Positions 51,559 to 59,044 of a DNA stretch of 64,000 nucleotides are shown here, piece after piece. Location: contig NZ_PYAU01000001.1 in NCBI RefSeq assembly GCF_003014675.1, positions 372,001 through 436,000 of the forward strand. The letters are read 5' to 3'. This stretch comes from Labedella gwakjiensis. Its GTDB lineage: Bacteria > Actinomycetota > Actinomycetes > Actinomycetales > Microbacteriaceae. Position 1 is the first letter of the stretch; every line of letters starts with the position of its first letter. The translations under genes and the position numbers were made by a program. Below the pieces are notes generated by a model. The model saw only the letters and a list, made by a program, of their open reading frames with translations, ran no database searches and was not told where the DNA came from.

Positions 51559-52088
51559 GCGCGGCGGACCTCCACGTCGCCCTCCTCCGAGGCGTCAACG
51601 TCAACGGCGTGACCGTGAGGTCTGCCCCGCTCGCCGCCGTGTTCCGCGACCTCGGCTTCGAGTCGGTGCGCACCGTCCTCGCGAGCGGCAACGTCGTGTT
51701 CGACGGTGGGCAGACGCCGGAATCGGAGCTCAAGGAGCGCATCGAGGGAGCGCTCGAGGACGCCTTCGGCTACGACGCGTGGATCGTCCTCACAAGCCAG
51801 AGCCGCATCAGCCGCGTCGTGGAGGGCTTCCCGTTCGAGGAGGTCGAGGGACGGCAGCCGTACGTCCTCTTCGGTTCCGACCCCGCGATCCTGGCCGAAC
51901 TCGCCGGTTTCGCGCTCGCAGACACGACCGCGGACGCCGAGCGGGTCGTGCCCGGCGACGGGGTCCTCTACTGGGACCTCCCCCGAGGGTCGAGCACCGA
52001 CACCGCTTTCGCGAAGCGCACCGCGCGCACGCGCTACCGCTCCAGCACGACCACCCGCAACCTCCGGACCCTGCGCAAGCTCCTCTGA
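51555..52088 (+). CDS. DUF1697 family protein
   Basis: 177 residues from GTG 51555, overlapping the SprT-like stop as GTGA. The signature ADLHVALLRGVNVNG, then LGFESVRTVLASGNVVF, matches DUF1697, a small alpha/beta fold of unknown activity common in actinobacteria. The C-terminus (TTRNLRTLRKL) is the usual family ending. No membrane segment. Confidence 0.87.
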   Translation: MSAADLHVALLRGVNVNGVTVRSAPLAAVFRDLGFESVRTVLASGNVVFDGGQTPESELKERIEGALEDAFGYDAWIVLTSQSRISRVVEGFPFEEVEGRQPYVLFGSDPAILAELAGFALADTTADAERVVPGDGVLYWDLPRGSSTDTAFAKRTARTRYRSSTTTRNLRTLRKLL

Positions 52089-52102
52089 ACCGGCGTCCTC
52101 GG

Positions 52103-52516
52103 TCAGTCCAGGCAGAACTCGTTCCCCTCGGGGTCCTGCATCGTGTAGGTGGTCGGTCCGCGATCGCTCGTGATCCAGAGGAGCGTCGCGCCCTTGTCGA
52201 TGAGCCTCTTCGACTCGTCCTCGCGGCGCTCCTCCGGCACGCGGACGTCGACGTGCACGCGGTTCTTCGACGTCTTCGGCTCCGGCACCTTCTGGAAGAA
52301 CAGGCGGGGCCCTTCCCCCGACGGGTCGCTCGCCGCCGCCACGTCGGCGAAAGCGGAGCGTCCGTCGCGGACGATCACCTCTTCCGGCGCGAGCTGCCCG
52401 GTCGCGAGGAGGGAGTCCACGAACTCGGCGTGGTCTTCGACCTCATAGCTCAGAAGATCGGCCCAGAACGCGGCGAGCGCATGCGGGTCACTCGCGTCGA
52501 ATGTCACCTGGATCAT
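52103..52516 (-). CDS. VOC-family (glyoxalase-like) protein
   Basis: 137 residues from ATG 52516 (MIQVTFDASDPHAL), chosen because GGGAG lies 5 nt upstream; ATG 52531 is too close to its ribosome site. Two beta-alpha-beta-beta-beta halves are visible, with KNRVHVDVRVPEE in the middle and the closing MQDPEGNEFCLD. Substrate unknown. It diverges from the CGNR regulator with 61 bp between, so the two may be regulated together through the inverted repeat there. Confidence 0.85.
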   Translation of the reverse strand: MIQVTFDASDPHALAAFWADLLSYEVEDHAEFVDSLLATGQLAPEEVIVRDGRSAFADVAAASDPSGEGPRLFFQKVPEPKTSKNRVHVDVRVPEERREDESKRLIDKGATLLWITSDRGPTTYTMQDPEGNEFCLD

Positions 52517-52555
52517 GACCGCTCCCGTCATCGGCTCCCGGCCGGGACCGTTTCT

Positions 52556-52578
52556 CGTAACCGACTATATTGGTTACG
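52556..52578. promoter_or_regulatory. Inverted-repeat operator over the CGNR promoter
   Basis: CGTAACC-N9-GGTTACG, a perfect 7-bp inverted repeat. The spacer carries most of a TATATT -10 box (52566-52571), and the right arm ends at the first base of the GTG start. A bound protein would block transcription, and likely also initiation of a leaderless mRNA. Confidence 0.65.
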
Positions 52579-53201
52579 TGAAAGTCTCCTCAAGAGTGGA
52601 TGTTCCGACCGGGCAGTGGTTCGAATCGGCCGAGGGCGTCAAGTGGTGGTTCGACAGCGGCTCGCTCGCGCTCGACTTCGCCTACACGGGTGGGCTCGGG
52701 GCTGCCGACGGACGGATCGACCACCCGTGGGAGTTCCTCCGATCGACGGCCGACCTCGACGACTGGCTCGGTGGGCGGATGCCGGCCGGACCCGCCACGG
52801 AGCGCGACGTCGCCGATGCCCACGCCCTTCGTGGCGCTATCACGCGGCTCGCTCTGTCCCGGTCTCGCGACCTCCCGCTCGCCGGCACGGACATCGACCT
52901 CGTGAATCTGTACGGCGCGACTCCCGACATCCCGCCTCGACTCGACGGCGGATCGCGCCAGGCCGGGCGGACGGAGCCACGCGCGGCTCAGGCGCTCTCG
53001 ACGATCGCTCGCGATGCCATCGCGCTCTTCGACGCCGACGCGAGCGGACGCATCCGCGAGTGCGACGGCGAGGACTGCACGCTCGTCTACCTCGACACAT
53101 CCCGCGGGGGCACCCGCCGGTGGTGCTCGATGCAGCGGTGCGGGAATCGCCACAAGGTGCGGGCCCACCGCGAACGGCGGGCCCGCGTCGATCAGGACTG
53201 A
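52578..53201 (+). CDS. CGNR zinc-finger regulator (ABATE domain)
   Basis: 207 residues from GTG 52578. The N-terminal ABATE-type ligand domain contains SLALDFAYTGG. The C-terminal zinc finger reads CDGEDCTLVYLDTS, then RRWCSMQRCGNRHKVRAHR, with the CGNR motif complete. The family is regarded as transcriptional regulators that sense stress or ligands. Start chosen by the -10 box exactly 6 nt upstream; the longer frame from 52515 would include the promoter. The operator over the promoter suggests autoregulation, and divergence from the VOC gene is a common arrangement. Confidence 0.87.
   Translation: MKVSSRVDVPTGQWFESAEGVKWWFDSGSLALDFAYTGGLGAADGRIDHPWEFLRSTADLDDWLGGRMPAGPATERDVADAHALRGAITRLALSRSRDLPLAGTDIDLVNLYGATPDIPPRLDGGSRQAGRTEPRAAQALSTIARDAIALFDADASGRIRECDGEDCTLVYLDTSRGGTRRWCSMQRCGNRHKVRAHRERRARVDQD
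53159..53186. terminator. Hairpin at the end of the CGNR gene
   Basis: GCGGGCCC / GGGCCCGC 8-bp stem (53159-53166, 53179-53186), with an inner 3-bp CCG/CGG stem closed by CGAA. It lies in the last codons of the CGNR gene, 15 bp before its stop, between convergent genes. Possible bidirectional terminator. Confidence 0.45.
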
Positions 53202-53214
53202 CGAGTCGTCCGGC

Positions 53215-53508
53215 TCACGCCGAGACGGTGACCCGGGGGTCGAACGCCACGTAGCCGGCGAAGTCCTTGCCGACACGCTCCGCGGCTCCCGCATAGGGCT
53301 CGGGGTACGACCAGGCGATGTCGCTCGGACCGCCGGCCACGGAATAGTACTGGCACACGCCCTTCCACGGGCAGGTGTAGGGCGTCGGGCTCTCCTCGAG
53401 GCTCGCCCAGTCGATCGACGCCGGCGGGAAGTACCAGTTGCCCTCGATGCGGATGAGGTCGTCGTCCTCCGCCGTCGCGATCACACGGTCGCCGAGCACT
53501 GCCTGCAT
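53215..53508 (-). CDS. DUF427 family protein
   Basis: 97 residues from ATG 53508, with a strong AGGAG 5 nt upstream. The signature WYFPPASIDWASL, then TYCPWKG-like TPYTCPWKGVCQYYS, followed by IAWSYPEPY, identifies DUF427, a small beta-sandwich of unknown function. The Cys-Pro-Trp-Lys-Gly motif is typical. The longer frame upstream is not family sequence. Confidence 0.9.
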   Translation of the reverse strand: MQAVLGDRVIATAEDDDLIRIEGNWYFPPASIDWASLEESPTPYTCPWKGVCQYYSVAGGPSDIAWSYPEPYAGAAERVGKDFAGYVAFDPRVTVSA

Positions 53509-53558
53509 GAGTTCTCCTCTTGACATGGCCGGGCTGAGACGCGCGACCACACTCGACG

Positions 53559-54110
53559 CTACGCCGACGGAGCGCGCAGCACCACGGGGTGGTCGTCCGC
53601 GTCGATGACGGCCCGCTCCCGCACCTGCTCGACGGTGAGTCGGCCGGCTGCGACGAGCTCCTGCCCCGCGACCGAGGCCGTGAGCAGATGACCGACGGCT
53701 CCGGACAGTCCTGAGAACGCCGCGCACGCGACCGCCGCCTCCGGCGAGGTGAAGTCGATGCCGAGGGCGGCGAGGGCGTCGATGACGGCACCGGCGGCGA
53801 GGACGTCGGCCGAGCCGAACGAGCCGTCGGCCGACGCCGTGACGACGGAGATCGACACGCGTCGCCCGGTGGAGACCTGGTGGTCGAGGATCCAGCGCGC
53901 CACGGCACTCCGCGTGCCGAGATCCGCGGACAGGACGGCGGCGTCCGCCGAGACGGGTGCCACATCGACGCCCGCGGCCGCCTCACCGAAGGCATCGACC
54001 CGGACGATCACGTCAGCGTCTCCGATGCGTGCGAGGCCGGAGGGGCCGACGTCGAAGCGGACCTGGTAGCGGCCCTGACCGGCCGGGGGGAAGGCTGGAG
54101 GAATCGTCAC
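53559..54110 (-). CDS. Short ComB-like protein (2-phosphosulfolactate phosphatase family)
   Basis: 183 residues from GTG 54110. The beginning (YQVRFDVGPSGLARI, then ADVIVRVDA) and the end (SADVLAAGAVIDAL, then VAGQELVAAGRL) match the first and last parts of ComB. The middle part of the usual about 230-240 residues, including the NGT/GNSP substrate region, is missing or unrecognisable. Likely a diverged or inactive member; the assignment is tentative. It lies 4 nt after the EVE gene, in the same operon. Confidence 0.55.
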   Translation of the reverse strand: MTIPPAFPPAGQGRYQVRFDVGPSGLARIGDADVIVRVDAFGEAAAGVDVAPVSADAAVLSADLGTRSAVARWILDHQVSTGRRVSISVVTASADGSFGSADVLAAGAVIDALAALGIDFTSPEAAVACAAFSGLSGAVGHLLTASVAGQELVAAGRLTVEQVRERAVIDADDHPVVLRAPSA

Positions 54111-54114
54111 CGGA

Positions 54115-54573
54115 TCATCGTAGAGGAGAGCGCGGGTACCGTTCCCCCGGCTGGATCCGCATCGCCTGCTCGATGACCTCGAAGTCGTGACGGCTCAGTT
54201 CGAGGAACCCGGCGCGCAGCTGGAGGCCCCAATCGGCCGTGTGCCGCGTGAACTCGAGCACGTGGAGGAGGGGCCGGACCGGTGCGTCGGCGACATCGGC
54301 GCGGAAGTCCACCCGGCGACGCCACGGTCGCCATCCCGAGTCGACGCCGCCGACGCGATAGAGGTCATCGTCCGTGACTCGCCCGACGGCGGTGAAGGCG
54401 CGCACGGGATTCCCGTCCGGAAGGTCCCTCGCCGAGTAGAACGCGAGCCCGTCGGACTCGCGCATGCGGTCGAGGCCCTCGCGGCGCCCGAAGGTCAGCT
54501 GCGCGACGCCGTGCTCCACGGCGCGCCGGACGTGATCGCGGTGCGCCACCGCCAGCCAATACCGGATCGCCAC
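54115..54573 (-). CDS. EVE-domain protein (UPF0310 type)
   Basis: 152 residues from GTG 54573. IRYWLAVAHRDHVRRAVEHG, then RMRESDGLAFYSAR, and the closing ELSRHDFEVIEQAM, mark an EVE domain of the UPF0310 group, a PUA-like fold that reads modified bases in DNA or RNA. Full length for a stand-alone member. It begins 10 nt after the DUF998 stop. A TAGGGT box 7 nt before the GTG could also give a separate leaderless mRNA. Confidence 0.85.
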   Translation of the reverse strand: MAIRYWLAVAHRDHVRRAVEHGVAQLTFGRREGLDRMRESDGLAFYSARDLPDGNPVRAFTAVGRVTDDDLYRVGGVDSGWRPWRRRVDFRADVADAPVRPLLHVLEFTRHTADWGLQLRAGFLELSRHDFEVIEQAMRIQPGERYPRSPLR

Positions 54574-54583
54574 GAGGCCGACC

Positions 54584-55753
54584 CTATGTCGTGGCCCGCT
54601 CCTCCGAGCGGAGGACCGCCGCGAGGAACCGCACGAACACCGCGATCCACCCGAACAGGATGATGTACGCGACGAGCTCGAATGCCGTGAGGTTGAAGTA
54701 GTTGAGCACGAAGTGGAGGAGGCCGGCTCCGACGAGAGCGAGGAAGAAGCCGGCCGTCACGAGGAAGAACTGCCAGGGCATCCCGCGCAGGAGCACGGGG
54801 GCGCTCACAAGCATCACCGCGAAGACGATGCTCGCTCCGGCGGAGAACACGTTGTGGACGACGACGCTCAGATTGATGGGGATGATCCCGATGCCCGCGA
54901 GCGCGATCCCGAGCAGGACGAACAGGGTCGAGACGGCGCTCGCGGTCCGCCGAGACCGGATGACGCCCCGATCGTGGAGGAGGCGCAGGTCACGATCCAC
55001 GTAGAGCGCGAAGGTCGTGACGAGCACTCCCGCCACGATGAGCGTGACGTTGAACAGGCTGCTGCCACGATCGCCGAACGTGCCGAGGTGGCTGAAGTGG
55101 TAGCGCCACCAGTGCGGGTCGGTGGAGATCGCCATGCTCGCGAAGGTGCCGAGGGTCATGAAGACGACGAGGAGCTGCGACATGGTCACCGTCGTGAGCT
55201 TCGAGACGGAGAGGTAGACCGCGTAGGTGGCGAGCCCGGTGCCGACGGCGACGGCGGCGATGGCCGCGTATCCGTCGACGAGGAGGTCGCGGAAGCCCTG
55301 CTGCAGGATCGTGAAGGCGCCGAACGTCACGATCGCGGCGATCGCCACGTGCACGACCGCGACCGCCGCGGTGTCGACGATGAACTTCCACGACGGGAGC
55401 GTGAGACGCCACCGCTGCCCCGGCTGGGTCCGAGACCGCCAGTAGCCGGTGATGCTCGCAGCCAGGCACGCGACCGCGACCGAACCCATCGCGGCGGAAC
55501 CCACGGACCATCCGCCCCAGATCGGCGTCAGCTTTCCCACGAACATGATGGCGGCGAACAGGGCGGCGAGCAGACCGGCGGCGAGTCCACCGATGGCAGC
55601 CTCCGTCTCCGTGCGGACGGGGGACTCGGACCGGGCGGGAGGGAGGCTCTGCGGATCCCATACGAGCGGCGCGTCCGGCGACGGACCGACGGCGCGGTCG
55701 CCGGGCGTCGCGTCGGAGTCCGTTCGCGGTCCTGCGGTCTGCTCGGTCGTCAT
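54584..55753 (-). CDS. DUF998 family membrane protein
   Basis: 389 residues from ATG 55753. A cytoplasmic N-terminus of about 65 residues (Pro/Asp-rich) precedes around nine to ten membrane helices, with the conserved HFSHLGTFGDRGSSLFN in the loop before a helix, as in DUF998. Function unknown. TACACT lies exactly 6 nt before the ATG with no ribosome site, so it is probably leaderless; the longer frame upstream is not used. Diverges from the SRPBCC gene. Confidence 0.8.
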   Translation of the reverse strand: MTTEQTAGPRTDSDATPGDRAVGPSPDAPLVWDPQSLPPARSESPVRTETEAAIGGLAAGLLAALFAAIMFVGKLTPIWGGWSVGSAAMGSVAVACLAASITGYWRSRTQPGQRWRLTLPSWKFIVDTAAVAVVHVAIAAIVTFGAFTILQQGFRDLLVDGYAAIAAVAVGTGLATYAVYLSVSKLTTVTMSQLLVVFMTLGTFASMAISTDPHWWRYHFSHLGTFGDRGSSLFNVTLIVAGVLVTTFALYVDRDLRLLHDRGVIRSRRTASAVSTLFVLLGIALAGIGIIPINLSVVVHNVFSAGASIVFAVMLVSAPVLLRGMPWQFFLVTAGFFLALVGAGLLHFVLNYFNLTAFELVAYIILFGWIAVFVRFLAAVLRSEERATT

Positions 55754-55759
55754 CCATCC

Positions 55760-55765
55760 AGTGTA
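55760..55765 (-). promoter_or_regulatory. -10 box, leaderless start of the DUF998 gene
   Basis: TACACT on the minus strand, 6 nt before the ATG at 55753. Confidence 0.55.
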
Positions 55766-55854
55766 GGAAGCACACGCGCGGACACCGCCCCGTTGCGGAC
55801 CAGGATCGCTGTCAAGGGCGAACACCAGCAGGGCGTCTTCGACATCATGGGGGT

Positions 55855-56364
55855 ATGAGGATCCAGCTCAAGACCGTTCTCGACTGCGAACCCGACGTCG
55901 CGTGGCGCGCGCTCCGCTCCCCCGCCGCATTGCGGGAGATCTACGCGCCGCTCATGATGATGGAACCGGAGACGGAGTTCCCGACGATGTGGGACGCCAC
56001 CACCACGACCGTGGGGCTCTCGCTCGCCGGACTCGTCCCCTCCGGTCGACAGCGGATCGACATCTCCTTCGACGACCACCGGTCCGACGGTGTTCGAATC
56101 CTCGTCGACGACGGCGCGCCGCTCACCGGACCCCTCGCCCTGCTGGGCAGCTGGCGCCACCGCATGGCCGTCGCCCCTGCCCCGGGGGACGCCGGGAAGA
56201 CGCTCTACCGCGACAGGCTCGACATCGGCGGAGCCGTCGCCCCGGCCCTCTGGCTACCGCTGTGGGTCGTCTGGCAGTGGCGGGGATCGCGACTCGCCGA
56301 GCTCGCGCCGACGTGGGCGTACGACCCCGAGATCCAGGCCGTCGACGAGGCTCCGACGGCCTGA
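55855..56364 (+). CDS. SRPBCC-fold protein
   Basis: 169 residues. The layout of the START/polyketide-cyclase-like fold is visible: QLKTVLDCEPDVAWRAL, strands ending in GLVPSGRQRIDISFDD, and a long C-terminal helix (ALWLPLWVVWQWRGSRLAEL). Such proteins bind small hydrophobic ligands; the ligand is unknown. A GGGGG stretch lies 1 nt before the ATG and CATCAT 6 nt before it, so the start could be led or leaderless. No partner gene next to it. Confidence 0.75.
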   Translation: MRIQLKTVLDCEPDVAWRALRSPAALREIYAPLMMMEPETEFPTMWDATTTTVGLSLAGLVPSGRQRIDISFDDHRSDGVRILVDDGAPLTGPLALLGSWRHRMAVAPAPGDAGKTLYRDRLDIGGAVAPALWLPLWVVWQWRGSRLAELAPTWAYDPEIQAVDEAPTA

Positions 56365-56711
56365 TATCCGTCCGGGACTGCGCCAGCGGCCTCTCGTCGG
56401 CTAGACTGGGGTCAACGGCGAACCCATCGACGGGTTCCCTGCGTCGTCTGAACGCTCTTCACATCTCTCACCCGCACGTCCGATGCCTCTCTTGCAGGGG
56501 CACATCTCCTCCGGAGAATCGGCGCGGGGAGCGATCCACATGGATCGCGCGGGATCTCTGTTGAACCGTGCGCCGTGGTGGTCACCCACCGCACCGCACC
56601 GTTCCAAACGGCGAACGATCGTGCCATGAGGCACCTTCGCCACCTCCCGCACCAGCTCCCTCGTCCGCGAGCGGAGCCGCGCCGTGCGGGCAAATGCCCC
56701 GAAAGGCACTT
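56365..56711 (+). other. Long leader of the DEAD-box helicase gene
   Basis: 347 bp before the helicase start. A TAGACT -10 box at 56402-56407 would give a leader of about 300 nt. It holds a 48-codon open frame (56483-56629) and a small TCTCC-TCC-GGAGA hairpin (56505-56517). Long regulated leaders are known for cold-induced helicase genes. No family RNA recognised. Confidence 0.5.
56483..56629 (+). CDS. Candidate upstream small ORF (48 codons)
   Basis: ATG to TGA in the helicase leader, coding a basic peptide (ends HRSKRRTIVP, with IHMDRAGSLLNRAPWWSP inside). No Shine-Dalgarno is visible, so translation is uncertain. Could act as a leader peptide that controls the helicase, or be chance in a GC-rich leader. 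Confidence 0.35.
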   Translation: MPLLQGHISSGESARGAIHMDRAGSLLNRAPWWSPTAPHRSKRRTIVP

Positions 56712-58331
56712 GTGTCCGACATCACCTTCAGCACGCTCGGCGTGCCGGCTCCCCTTCTCACCGTCCTCGCGGCGGATGGCAAGACGGAGCCGTTCCCCAT
56801 CCAGGCCGACACCCTTCCCGACACGCTCGCCGGCCGTGACGTGCTCGGCCGCGGCAAGACGGGATCCGGCAAGACCATCGCCTTCGCGATCCCCCTCGTC
56901 GCCCGTCTCGGCGGGTCGCTCGCCGGCGGCAAGCGTCGCCCCGGCCGCCCCCTGGCTCTGATCCTCGCTCCCACCCGCGAGCTCGCGACCCAGATCGACG
57001 CCGTCGTGGCGCCTCTCGCCGCCGCGTACAACCTCACCACCACGACGATCTTCGGCGGCGTGAGCCAGGCCCGCCAGGTCTCCGCTCTCAAGAGCGGCGT
57101 CGACATCATCGTGGCGTGCCCCGGCCGCCTCGAGGACCTCATGAAGCAGGGCTTCGTGTCGCTCGACGCCATCGAGATCACCGTGATCGACGAGGCAGAC
57201 CACATGGCCGACCTCGGGTTCCTCCCCGTCGTCACACGCATCCTCGAGAAGACGCCGGCGAACGGCCAGCGCCTCCTGTTCTCCGCCACGCTCGACAACG
57301 GCGTGGACAAGCTCGTCCGGCGCTTCCTGCACGACGAGGTGCTCCACTCCGTCGACGAGGCCAACTCCCCCGTCGCCGCGATGACCCACCACGTGTTCGA
57401 GGTGGAGAGCGTCGAGGCCAAGAAGGTCCTCGTCGAGAAGCTCGCCTCCGGCACCGGTCGCCGCATCCTCTTCCTCCGGACGAAGCACCACGCGAAGAAG
57501 CTCGCGAAGCAGCTCACCGCGTCGGGCATCCCCGCCGTCGACCTGCACGGGAACCTGTCGCAGCCGCAGCGCGACCGCAACCTCAAGGCGTTCGGCGAGG
57601 GCAGCGTCCGCGTGCTCGTCGCGACCGACGTCGCCGCGCGCGGCGTCCACGTCGACGACGTCGAGCTCGTCGTGCACGTCGACCCGCCCATGGAGCACAA
57701 GGCGTACCTGCACCGCTCCGGTCGCACAGCGCGAGCGGGCAGCGAGGGCGACGTCGTGACGGTGTCGCTCCCCGCGCAGCGCTCCGACCTCTCCTCGCTC
57801 CTGCGCAAGGCGAAGATCTCCGTGAAGCCGACCGTCGTGACGGCCGACTCGCGCGAAGTCACGGCACTCGTCGGAGATGTGGCCGCCTACGTGAAGCCGG
57901 CTCCCGAGGAGCGTCGCTCCCAGGGCGGCGGCGGTACCTCGCAGGGCGCCAATGCACGACGCAAGCGCGCGTCCCGCGACGGAGACGCCAGCGGTCGTCA
58001 GGGCGGTCGCGGCCAGGGCGGTCGCGACGGTCAGCGCGGTCAGGACGCACGACCGGCCAGGGCTCAGGGCGGCAACGCCGAGGGCGGTCGCGGCCAGGGC
58101 GGCGCACGTCGCGGCGGACGCGACGAGTCCGCCGGGCAGCGCCCTGCGCGCGACGCGGCTCCGCGCACGTCCGGCGGTCGTTCCGGCGGCCAGTCGTCCG
58201 GCGCAGGCGCCTCCGGTGGCCGCCGCGGCGGTTCCTCGGGTGCGAAGGCGCCGATGCGCGTCGGCAGCCTCGTGGGCGGCCGGTCCTCCGGCACGAGCCG
58301 GGGCAACGGCCCCCGCCGCGCCCAGGGCTGA
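56712..58331 (+). CDS. DEAD-box RNA helicase
   Basis: 539 residues from GTG 56712 (AAAGG 5 nt upstream; ATG 56694 is possible). Motifs in order: Q motif (PFPIQADTLP), GKTGSGKT, PTRELATQ, DEAD with EAD followed by HM, SAT, TDVAARGVH, HRSGRTARAG. The C-terminal about 120 residues are Arg/Gly-rich, for RNA binding. It unwinds RNA structure, probably in ribosome assembly or cold adaptation. Ends before a strong terminator. The long leader suggests post-transcriptional control. Confidence 0.95.
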   Translation: MSDITFSTLGVPAPLLTVLAADGKTEPFPIQADTLPDTLAGRDVLGRGKTGSGKTIAFAIPLVARLGGSLAGGKRRPGRPLALILAPTRELATQIDAVVAPLAAAYNLTTTTIFGGVSQARQVSALKSGVDIIVACPGRLEDLMKQGFVSLDAIEITVIDEADHMADLGFLPVVTRILEKTPANGQRLLFSATLDNGVDKLVRRFLHDEVLHSVDEANSPVAAMTHHVFEVESVEAKKVLVEKLASGTGRRILFLRTKHHAKKLAKQLTASGIPAVDLHGNLSQPQRDRNLKAFGEGSVRVLVATDVAARGVHVDDVELVVHVDPPMEHKAYLHRSGRTARAGSEGDVVTVSLPAQRSDLSSLLRKAKISVKPTVVTADSREVTALVGDVAAYVKPAPEERRSQGGGGTSQGANARRKRASRDGDASGRQGGRGQGGRDGQRGQDARPARAQGGNAEGGRGQGGARRGGRDESAGQRPARDAAPRTSGGRSGGQSSGAGASGGRRGGSSGAKAPMRVGSLVGGRSSGTSRGNGPRRAQG

Positions 58332-58354
58332 CCTCTCACGCACGCACGACCCCA

Positions 58355-58390
58355 TCGCGCGGGCACTCGGAATTCCGGGTGCCCGCGCGA
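58355..58390 (+). terminator. Terminator of the helicase gene
   Basis: 16-bp stem (58355-58370 with 58375-58390) with one G-T pair and an AATT loop, followed by TCTCTCTGTC. Starts 23 nt after the stop. Confidence 0.85.
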
Positions 58391-58437
58391 TCTCTCTGTC
58401 CGCCCGAGCCGGATTTGGGCAGCCAGACGCGCGCGGG

Positions 58438-58443
58438 TATGGT
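58438..58443 (+). promoter_or_regulatory. -10 box, leaderless start of the GNAT gene
   Basis: TATGGT, 6 nt before the ATG at 58450. Confidence 0.5.
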
Positions 58444-58449
58444 CAGGCC

Positions 58450-58944
58450 ATGGAGACACAATCCGCCATCGTGAGGCCCGTGCGCGACGTCGATGCCGAG
58501 GCCCTCGGCCGCGTCCACGCCACCTGCTGGCACGAGACGTACGACCACCTCGTGAGCTCGGCGACGCTCGCGAACCTCTCGCCGCGACGGATGGCGGAGC
58601 TCTGGACGCACTGGATGAACCAGGGCGACGACTTCGTCCAGTACGCCGCGCTCGTCGACGGTGAGATCGTCGGTTTCGCCGGTTGCGGCCCCGCGCGCGA
58701 CGACGACGCCCCGCGCGAGCGCGAGCTGTACTTCATCTACCTGCTGCACGCCTACCACGGCACGGGCATCGGGCAGCAGCTGTTCGACGCGGCGGTCGGA
58801 GCCGATCCGGTGTATCTCTGGGTGGCGGAAGACAACCCCCGGGCGCACGGGTTCTACCGTCGCAACGGCTTCGTCGCCGATGGCGCGGCCCACGACGAAC
58901 CGTTCCTCGGCGAGACGATCCACGAGGTCCGCCTCACCCGCTGA
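58450..58944 (+). CDS. GNAT-family N-acetyltransferase
   Basis: 164 residues. The N-terminus (AIVRPVRDVDAEALGRVHATCW) and motif A (YLLHAYHGTGIGQQLFDAAV), which binds acetyl-CoA, then VAEDNPRAHGFYRRNGF, are standard GNAT. Acceptor unknown. Start set by the -10 box 6 nt upstream; the long frame reaching back into the helicase gene is a shadow. Confidence 0.93.
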   Translation: METQSAIVRPVRDVDAEALGRVHATCWHETYDHLVSSATLANLSPRRMAELWTHWMNQGDDFVQYAALVDGEIVGFAGCGPARDDDAPRERELYFIYLLHAYHGTGIGQQLFDAAVGADPVYLWVAEDNPRAHGFYRRNGFVADGAAHDEPFLGETIHEVRLTR

Positions 58945-58965
58945 CCCCCGTCCCACCCAGCGGAA

Positions 58966-59025
58966 ACCCCAAAAAGATCGGGATACGGCACGAAATTCCG
59001 TGCTGTATCCCGATCTTTTTGGGGT
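58966..59025. terminator. Long bidirectional hairpin terminator
   Basis: 27-bp stem (58966-58992 with 58999-59025), one G-T pair and otherwise perfect, loop AAATTC. The lower stem contains A5/T5, so both directions would end in a U-tract. It lies 21 nt after the GNAT stop and 19 nt after the stop of the convergent gene. Confidence 0.85.
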
Positions 59026-59044
59026 GGGTGGGGGGTGTAGGGGG

